From Trifolium pratense (Eukaryota; Streptophyta; Magnoliopsida; Fabales; Fabaceae), in contig NC_060060.1 in assembly GCF_020283565.1 (NCBI RefSeq), forward strand, positions 68,061,257 to 68,125,256: a stretch of 64,000 nt of DNA, given 5' to 3'. Positions 58,465 through 64,000 of the stretch are shown one piece after another. Each line of letters starts with the position of its first letter. The stretch's first letter is position 1. A model generated the notes under the pieces. That model had not been told where the DNA came from. It searched no databases and saw only the letters and a list, made by a program, of their open reading frames with translations. The translations under genes were made by a program, and so were the position numbers.

Positions 58465-61400
58465 ATGTCTGGAACAGAGATTCATAAAACTGTGGAGAAT
58501 ACTTCCAACACCAAGACATCGTCCATGACACCGTCGACGGTGACCGTTCACGAAACTTCCTCCCCACCAGTTTCTATAAAATTGGATGGGGCTAACTATC
58601 GGATCTGGTCCCAAATCATGGAGATGCATATTGCTGGAAGAAAAAAAAAGGGATACATCAATGGAAGGAAGGCTGCTCCAGCAGAGAGCGACCCTAAGTA
58701 TGATGACTGGGAGTCCGAAGATGCGCTCGTCAAGGGTTGGCTCATAAATTCCATGACAGACAAACTGATGACACACTTCGTCCAATGTGGGACGGCTAAA
58801 GATGTCTGGGATGCTGTCAAAAGGAGCTATCTTGATGTCTCAGATTCTTCACAAGTCTATGAACTAATGAAGAAGTCTTTTCAATCCCGTCAAGAAGGTC
58901 GTCCACTTTCAGAATATTACAATGAGCTTAATTCAATTTTTCTAGAACTTGATTATCGCAGACCCAATGATATGTCATGTCCAAATGATGTTGAAAAATT
59001 GAGGAAACGCACTGCTGACGATCGAGTTTATGTCTTTCTCGCTGGCCTTGATCACAGCCTGGATCACATTAGTAGCCGAATCTTAGCAGCTACTCCTTTG
59101 CCAAGTCTTGAAGAAGTCTATTCACAAGTCCGTCGTGAAGAGCAGAGACAACTCACCATGGGAATAGAAGATCGATCAGAAGTATCAGCCCTAGTTGTCC
59201 ATAAGAACAACTCTCAGGAAACAACTGCTTCTCGGTCTTCTAACTCACTCTCTCGTTTCTGCAATTATTGCAACAAAAATACTCACACTGAGGATATTTG
59301 CTGGAAGAAACATGGTTATCCGGAGTGGTACAAACTCAAGCAAGCTGAAAGGAAAAGTAAAAAATCTGCACAGGTTGCTTCGATAGATAATCCAACTTCT
59401 GTTTTTCATGTAACTCGGGCATCTCCAAAGGAAGGTAATTCTGGTTTTGCTTTCATTTATGCTGCTACTAACACTTGGGTTATTGATTCAGGGGCAACTG
59501 ATCACATGACTAGTTATTCTTCTGTGATTGACTCACTAATTCCTTCACCTATTAAGTCTGTCCAGGTTGCTAATGGGACTCCTATGCCGATCTCTGGATC
59601 TGGAAATGTCTCACTTTCTTCCTCACTTCCCTTATCCTCAGTTTTACTTGCACCTAACCTCTCTAACAATCTTCTATCCATTAGCAAAATTACCAAAAAT
59701 CTTAATTGTTCTGTAACCTTTCATTCTTCACATTGTGTATTTCAGGACAATCTTACGAAGATGACGATTGGTGTTGGTAAGGAGAGAGGGGGTCTATATT
59801 ACTTGGAAGGGGCAGGAGGATTACAACAAAAACCAGATCAAGTTCTTCAAGTGACACAGAAGTCATCTGAGAGATTGAAGCTTCTCTTATGGCATTGTCG
59901 ATTGGGTCATCCATCATTTTTTTACTTAGAACGTTTGTTCCCTCAGTTGTTCAAAAACGTTCACGTTTCTAGTTTAAAATGTGAACATTGCATTTATGCT
60001 AAAAATCATCGTGTACCTTTCAAAATAAGTATTAATAAAAGTCCATTTCCTTTTACCCGTGTCTTTACAGATGTTTGGGGTCCTTTTTCTACTCCTTCAA
60101 CCTTGGGTTATAGATATTTTGTGTCTTTTATTGATGATTGTACCAGAGTGAGTTGGGTATATTTGCTAAAATCTAAACATGAAGTTTTAGATGTTATTCC
60201 AAAATTTTCAAAAATGATAGTAACTCAATTCAACACTCAGGTTAAAGTATTTCATTCTGACAATGGTCGTGAGTTTAAAAATCAGTCTCTTGCTAAGTTT
60301 TTTGAAGAAAATGGAATTTTGCACCAGACATCATGCACTTATACACCACAACAGAACGGTACAGCAGAGCGTAAAAACCGACACATTCTTGAGGTGGCTC
60401 GGGCATTATGCTTTGCTATGCATGTTCCTAAACGTTTTTGGGCTGATGCAGTCATGACCGCTATTTTTCTAATAAACCGAATGCCTGCACGTGCTATTGA
60501 CTATCAAACACCTTTCCGAATGTTGTCTCAATTTTACTCTATTCCTTCCGCCTTAAACATTTGTCCTAGAGTTTTTGGTTGTGTTTGCTATATTCATGTT
60601 CACTCACACCAGAGGGATAAGCTTGATCCTCGTGCTCTAAAATGTGTCTTTCTTGGTTATTCATCCTCTCAAAAGGGATATAAATGCTACCATCCTCCCA
60701 CCATGAAATATTTTGTTACCATGGATGTCCAATTTTGTGAACGCGAGTCTTATTTCAGTGGAGACGTGTCTCTAAGTCCACTTCAAGGAGAAATTGACAG
60801 CAAAGAGGAAGACAAACTATGGCTAGATGAGAAGAAATTTTGGAACTCAGGTAGTCAAGGGGATCCCATAAAGGACACAGTTGATGGTCAGGGGGAGCCC
60901 TTGGGAGATATAATTGATGGCCAAGAGGAGCCAGTTGTACATGACATAGTTGATAGTCAAGGGGAACTTGACGAAGAGCTAATTGATGATTTAGAGAAGT
61001 TTACAAATTCCCCAGAACCTATAACAACTGAGCTTGAAACTAGTTTAGAGGAAAGGCCAAATAGTCTTTTTAAGAAGTGTTATACAAGGAAGAATAAGGC
61101 TGCTCATCCGAATGCCCCTCTCAATGATACAAATACCCCTCTCGATGATACTACTACACCAACGGATGACTCTTCTGAGACTAATCTTGAGGTACATTCT
61201 TCTTTGCCCATCTTGTCTTCAGAAATTTCTATTTTAGGTTCACAGGTTAGAAACCAAGATAGGAGATATCCTTCTCGTGACCGTAGACCACCTGAGAGGT
61301 TTGGTTTTTTTCCTGAAAATTCTGGTTCTTCAAACTGTGTCTATCCCATTTCTGATTATGTCTCATACCATCGTTTGTCAAAAACTCACCTTTCTTTTGC

Positions 61401-62955
61401 CTTTCAATTATCATCTATGTCTATTCCTAGTCATTTTCAGGAAGCCCTTGAAAATCCTAAGTGGAAATCTGCTATGGTAGACGAAATGAAGGCTCTTCAG
61501 AAGAACTCTACTTGGGAGATGGTCGAGCTTCCGAAAGACAAGAAGACAGTTGGATGTAAGTGGGTTTTCTCAGTTAAGTACAAGTCAGATGGTACAATTG
61601 ACAGGTACAAGGCCAGATTGGTTGCTAAGGGATATACCCAAACTTACGGAATAGACTACCAAGAAACCTTTGCTCCTGTGGCAAAAATGAGCACTGTTAG
61701 AGTCATACTCTCTCTCGCGGTTAATCTAGATTGGCCATTGAGACAACTAGATGTGAAGAATGCCTTTCTACACGGCGATCTCTTGGAAGAGGTATATATG
61801 GATCCTCCTCCTGGATTTACACCAAAAGGAGGTAAGGTTTGCAAATTGAAGAAGGCGTTATATGGATTGAAACAATCACCAAGAGCATGGTTTGGGAGAT
61901 TTAGTCATTCGATGAAGAAGTATGGGTTCAAGCAAGCTATGGCTGACCACACTCTGTTTTACAAAAGAGTTGGTACTGATATTACCCTTCTTATTGTCTA
62001 TGTTGATGATATGATTGTCACAGGTAGTAACCTCCATGAGATAGGGGAGCTTCGAGACTATTTGGCCAAGGAATTTGAAATGAAGGACTTGGGAGATTTG
62101 AAATACTTCCTTGGCATTGAAGTATCTCGTTCTAAGCAAGAACTTTTCCTCTCACAACGGAAGTATACATTAGATCTCTTGGCTGAAACAGGTAACTCGG
62201 CTTGTCAACCAGTGGATACACCCATTGAGGTGAATCATGGCTTGAGTATCTATCCAGATCAAATTCCAACAAATAAAGAGAGATATCAAAGAATGGTTGG
62301 AAAGTTGATCTATTTGACTCACACAAGACCCGATATATCATATGCGGTCAGTGTTGTGAGTCAATTTATGCATAATCCTAGTGAGCAACACATGAGTGCA
62401 GTGAATCGTATCTTGGCCTATCTTAAGTCTTCACCGGGAAAAGGCATACTGTTCTCAAGACATGGTCATTTGGACATTGTTGGTTACACTGATTCAGACT
62501 TTGCAGGGTCTAAATTGGATAGAAAATCTACATCAGGTTATTTGTCATTTGTTGGAGGAAATTTAGTTACTTGGAGAAGCAAGAAACAGAAGGTAGTGTC
62601 ATTATCCAGTGCAGAAGCTGAATATCGTGCTCTTCACCATGCAACTACAGAGCTTACATGGCTTAATATTCTCCTAACTGAACTGGGGTTCGGTTCAGAG
62701 AAACCGATGACACTTTTTTGTGATAATACAGCAGCTATTGAGATTGCAAATAATCCAGTGCAACATGATCGAACTAAGCATGTTGAACTGGACAGGAACT
62801 ACATCAAGGATAACTTGGACACCGGCAAGATAAAGGTTCCTTACATTAAAAGTGCAGATCAGCTAGCTGATATGATGACTCATGCTGTTCCTAGCAGTCC
62901 ATTTCATTCAGTTTTATCCAAGTTGGGCATGTCTGATATCTATGCACCAACTTGA
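58465..62955 (+). CDS. Ty1/copia gag-pol polyprotein, 1,496 aa
   Basis: Single uninterrupted frame with all copia domains. Gag (about 30-240, starting near KLDGANYRIWSQ) ends with a CCHC zinc knuckle C266-x2-C269-x4-H274-x4-C279. Aspartic protease: WVIDSGATDHM with catalytic Asp341. Pre-integrase zinc-binding region: CRLGHPS, then CEHC. Integrase: Asp536 (TDVWGP), Asp599 (SDNG) and Glu635 (GTAERKNR), i.e. DD35E spacing. After an acidic linker with repeated DGQGEP-like units (about 805-840), reverse transcriptase runs from about 1,020 with YVDD at 1,179-1,182. RNase H has Asp1343 (YTDSDFAG), Glu1386 (SAEAEY) and Asp1420 (CDNTAA). The ATG at 58,465 is chosen because it lies about 110 bp after the primer-binding site and opens the gag domain. 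No key residue is missing. It replicates through an RNA intermediate in virus-like particles. Confidence 0.98.
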   Translation: MSGTEIHKTVENTSNTKTSSMTPSTVTVHETSSPPVSIKLDGANYRIWSQIMEMHIAGRKKKGYINGRKAAPAESDPKYDDWESEDALVKGWLINSMTDKLMTHFVQCGTAKDVWDAVKRSYLDVSDSSQVYELMKKSFQSRQEGRPLSEYYNELNSIFLELDYRRPNDMSCPNDVEKLRKRTADDRVYVFLAGLDHSLDHISSRILAATPLPSLEEVYSQVRREEQRQLTMGIEDRSEVSALVVHKNNSQETTASRSSNSLSRFCNYCNKNTHTEDICWKKHGYPEWYKLKQAERKSKKSAQVASIDNPTSVFHVTRASPKEGNSGFAFIYAATNTWVIDSGATDHMTSYSSVIDSLIPSPIKSVQVANGTPMPISGSGNVSLSSSLPLSSVLLAPNLSNNLLSISKITKNLNCSVTFHSSHCVFQDNLTKMTIGVGKERGGLYYLEGAGGLQQKPDQVLQVTQKSSERLKLLLWHCRLGHPSFFYLERLFPQLFKNVHVSSLKCEHCIYAKNHRVPFKISINKSPFPFTRVFTDVWGPFSTPSTLGYRYFVSFIDDCTRVSWVYLLKSKHEVLDVIPKFSKMIVTQFNTQVKVFHSDNGREFKNQSLAKFFEENGILHQTSCTYTPQQNGTAERKNRHILEVARALCFAMHVPKRFWADAVMTAIFLINRMPARAIDYQTPFRMLSQFYSIPSALNICPRVFGCVCYIHVHSHQRDKLDPRALKCVFLGYSSSQKGYKCYHPPTMKYFVTMDVQFCERESYFSGDVSLSPLQGEIDSKEEDKLWLDEKKFWNSGSQGDPIKDTVDGQGEPLGDIIDGQEEPVVHDIVDSQGELDEELIDDLEKFTNSPEPITTELETSLEERPNSLFKKCYTRKNKAAHPNAPLNDTNTPLDDTTTPTDDSSETNLEVHSSLPILSSEISILGSQVRNQDRRYPSRDRRPPERFGFFPENSGSSNCVYPISDYVSYHRLSKTHLSFAFQLSSMSIPSHFQEALENPKWKSAMVDEMKALQKNSTWEMVELPKDKKTVGCKWVFSVKYKSDGTIDRYKARLVAKGYTQTYGIDYQETFAPVAKMSTVRVILSLAVNLDWPLRQLDVKNAFLHGDLLEEVYMDPPPGFTPKGGKVCKLKKALYGLKQSPRAWFGRFSHSMKKYGFKQAMADHTLFYKRVGTDITLLIVYVDDMIVTGSNLHEIGELRDYLAKEFEMKDLGDLKYFLGIEVSRSKQELFLSQRKYTLDLLAETGNSACQPVDTPIEVNHGLSIYPDQIPTNKERYQRMVGKLIYLTHTRPDISYAVSVVSQFMHNPSEQHMSAVNRILAYLKSSPGKGILFSRHGHLDIVGYTDSDFAGSKLDRKSTSGYLSFVGGNLVTWRSKKQKVVSLSSAEAEYRALHHATTELTWLNILLTELGFGSEKPMTLFCDNTAAIEIANNPVQHDRTKHVELDRNYIKDNLDTGKIKVPYIKSADQLADMMTHAVPSSPFHSVLSKLGMSDIYAPT

Positions 62956-62962
62956 GGGGGAG
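62954..62962 (+). other. Copia polypurine tract
   Basis: GAGGGGGAG overlaps the last two bases of the stop codon and directly precedes the 3' LTR. Confidence 0.9.
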
Positions 62963-63129
62963 AGTTGAAAATGACAGCTAGCATTATTTTCTGATTAAAT
63001 TAGGATTTAATGATTATAATCACGTCTTTATTGATTGTATAGTTTATTTCCTAGAATAGGATTGTACTCTGTGTATATATACATCTTATGCATATGGAAT
63101 AAAAAAAAACTATTCAGCTAATTTCAATT
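62963..63129 (+). repeat. 3' LTR of the copia element
   Basis: Identical to 58,176-58,342 over all 167 bp as read by eye, including the nine-A run. Confidence 0.95.
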
Positions 63130-63134
63130 CTTAC
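63130..63134 (+). other. Copia target-site duplication CTTAC (right)
   Basis: Partner of 58,171-58,175. Confidence 0.95.
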
Positions 63135-63672
63135 TTCAGTTAATGATCAGAAATTTTGTTTGCTTACACAATGATGTTTTTCTTGTTCACCAAATTGAGA
63201 GCTTTTAGCCTTAAGACTTAAGAGGTTTTAACAAGAGTTAGATTAAGCGCTTTTTGCCTAGTTTAGGATTGAGATGAGCTTATTATTATTCGTTTCCTTT
63301 GTGTGATCCCTTGGTCGTATCTCAATCCCTTGTTCTGATGCTGCGGAGCTGCAGCCGAAGTTTTATTCACTGCGTAATTTCCGTGTGCTCTGGTGACTAA
63401 GGAACGAGATCCCGGGTCGGACGCGCTAAATAACTCATTCTCAGTCTTAGGCAATATTAACAGTCATCAGAGTTTGGTTCCCTGTGTGCTGCGGGGTGTG
63501 TTAAGGACCATCTGTTTTAGTGTTTTATCTGCTAAGCTTCAATTTGTAGTGTGGCTGGTTGTAACAGGCTGAATGTTGTTTATCTGTTCTGTCTGTAATG
63601 GGGACTGGTAGATGTTGGAAACCTGCATAATTAGCTAATTGTATGTGTAGGGGTTGTTTTGTTCTACCTGTA

Positions 63673-64000
63673 AACAAAATACTGAGAAGTAATTAACGCC
63701 AATAAAATTAAGTCGGTGCATAGTCTTGTTCTCAAAATAATTCCATATGATTTGGTTCTAATATGAATTCTTAGAATTACGAAAGGAAGACAAAGAGAAA
63801 GGGAAAAACTATACTCATGTGATTATTAAACTCGGTTCTTAAAGATAAATTCGTTAAGTGCCCTTACTTGGATTTGTAGTGATTTTCCTCCTAAGCTTGA
63901 GGTCTGAGACTTCCCTTCTTTACCTTCTCTTCTTCCCTTACGTGCTCTCTCTCTATTCTCACACTGTATTTTTTTGTTTCTTTTTTTCGGTATCTGACAC
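63673..64000. other. Unique sequence right of the duplication
   Basis: Unlike the corresponding part of copy A. AT-rich then pyrimidine-rich (CTCTCTCTCTATTCTCACAC). No gene recognised; it may be the edge of an element continuing past the window. Confidence 0.35.

Larger units (their letters stand above)
58176..63129 (+). mobile_element. Intact Ty1/copia retrotransposon, 4,954 bp
   Basis: Two identical 167-bp LTRs, primer-binding site 58,343-58,354, one gag-pol frame 58,465-62,955, polypurine tract 62,954-62,962 and a 5-bp target duplication. Domain order (gag, protease, integrase, reverse transcriptase, RNase H) is that of Ty1/copia. The empty site in the duplicated locus confirms the ends exactly. 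LTR identity and an unbroken frame indicate very recent insertion, possibly an active element. Lineage not determined. Confidence 0.98.
47965..63672 (+). repeat. Segmental duplication, copy B (split by copia)
   Basis: Direct repeat of 1-10,775. Excluding the 4,959-bp copia plus target duplication it is about 10.75 kb. Differences are mostly single bases, roughly 1% by eye. The right end at 63,672 is followed by sequence unlike 10,776 onward. Confidence 0.95.

Noticed and set aside
58348..58785. 145-codon minus-strand frame at the start of the copia
   Set aside because: Antisense to the gag domain, with a Phe run from the poly(A) tract; the + strand frame is clearly the gene.
59514..62341. 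Other minus- and plus-strand open frames inside the copia polyprotein
   Set aside because: All overlap the 1,496-residue gag-pol frame out of phase and lack any motif.

Overview
The window looks like nuclear DNA of a flowering plant, probably a legume. It is very AT-rich, has GT-AG introns, two tRNA-headed SINEs of a type I associate with legumes, a Stowaway MITE, a U6 snRNA copy and two LTR retrotransposons. The only long intact reading frame is a Ty1/copia polyprotein (58,465-62,955). I see no intact host gene. Gene names below rest on recognising conserved peptides by eye; no alignment or search was run.

Most of the window is a graveyard of exon fragments, nearly all on the + strand and still separated by intron-like DNA with GT and AG borders. 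In order: callose synthase (362-1,832); a repeated module made of a Ty3/gypsy polyprotein tail, a lysine-rich C-terminal tail and two class VIII myosin motor exons (2,549-6,868, again at 15,869-16,066 and 19,381-21,428); ribonucleotide reductase large subunit (9,877-10,062); CCT5 chaperonin (11,233-11,390); pectin acetylesterase (11,782-12,330); an SMP/C2 lipid-transfer-type protein (22,170-23,315); a minus-strand U6 copy (25,198-25,294); ALY/REF and CAND1 (25,627-27,036); then, beyond a retrotransposon, ALY/REF, VPS13-like, an unidentified three-exon frame, CAND1 again, importin beta and another unidentified gene (41,020-47,025). Stops, frameshifts and lost splice sites mark these as pseudogene pieces. 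Intron retention points to DNA-level capture or shuffling (for example by Helitrons or Pack-type elements) rather than retroposition.

Positions 1-10,775 are repeated in direct orientation at 47,965-63,672 with roughly 1% difference by eye; the left end of the first copy lies outside the window. The second copy is split by a 4,954-bp Ty1/copia element (58,176-63,129) with identical 167-bp LTRs, a 5-bp target duplication CTTAC, and an intact gag-pol frame carrying all catalytic motifs. The first copy holds the unoccupied target site (10,233-10,237), so the insertion came after the duplication.

The centre (29,234-40,025) is a 10.8-kb minus-strand LTR element with about 2.59-kb LTRs that differ at only about seven bases plus a 2-bp indel, and an AGTAT target duplication. 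Its interior has a truncated gag with a zinc knuckle and a broken second frame but no visible reverse transcriptase or integrase, so it should depend on a helper element. The rest is intron-like AT-rich DNA, MITEs, simple repeats and short duplicated pieces.
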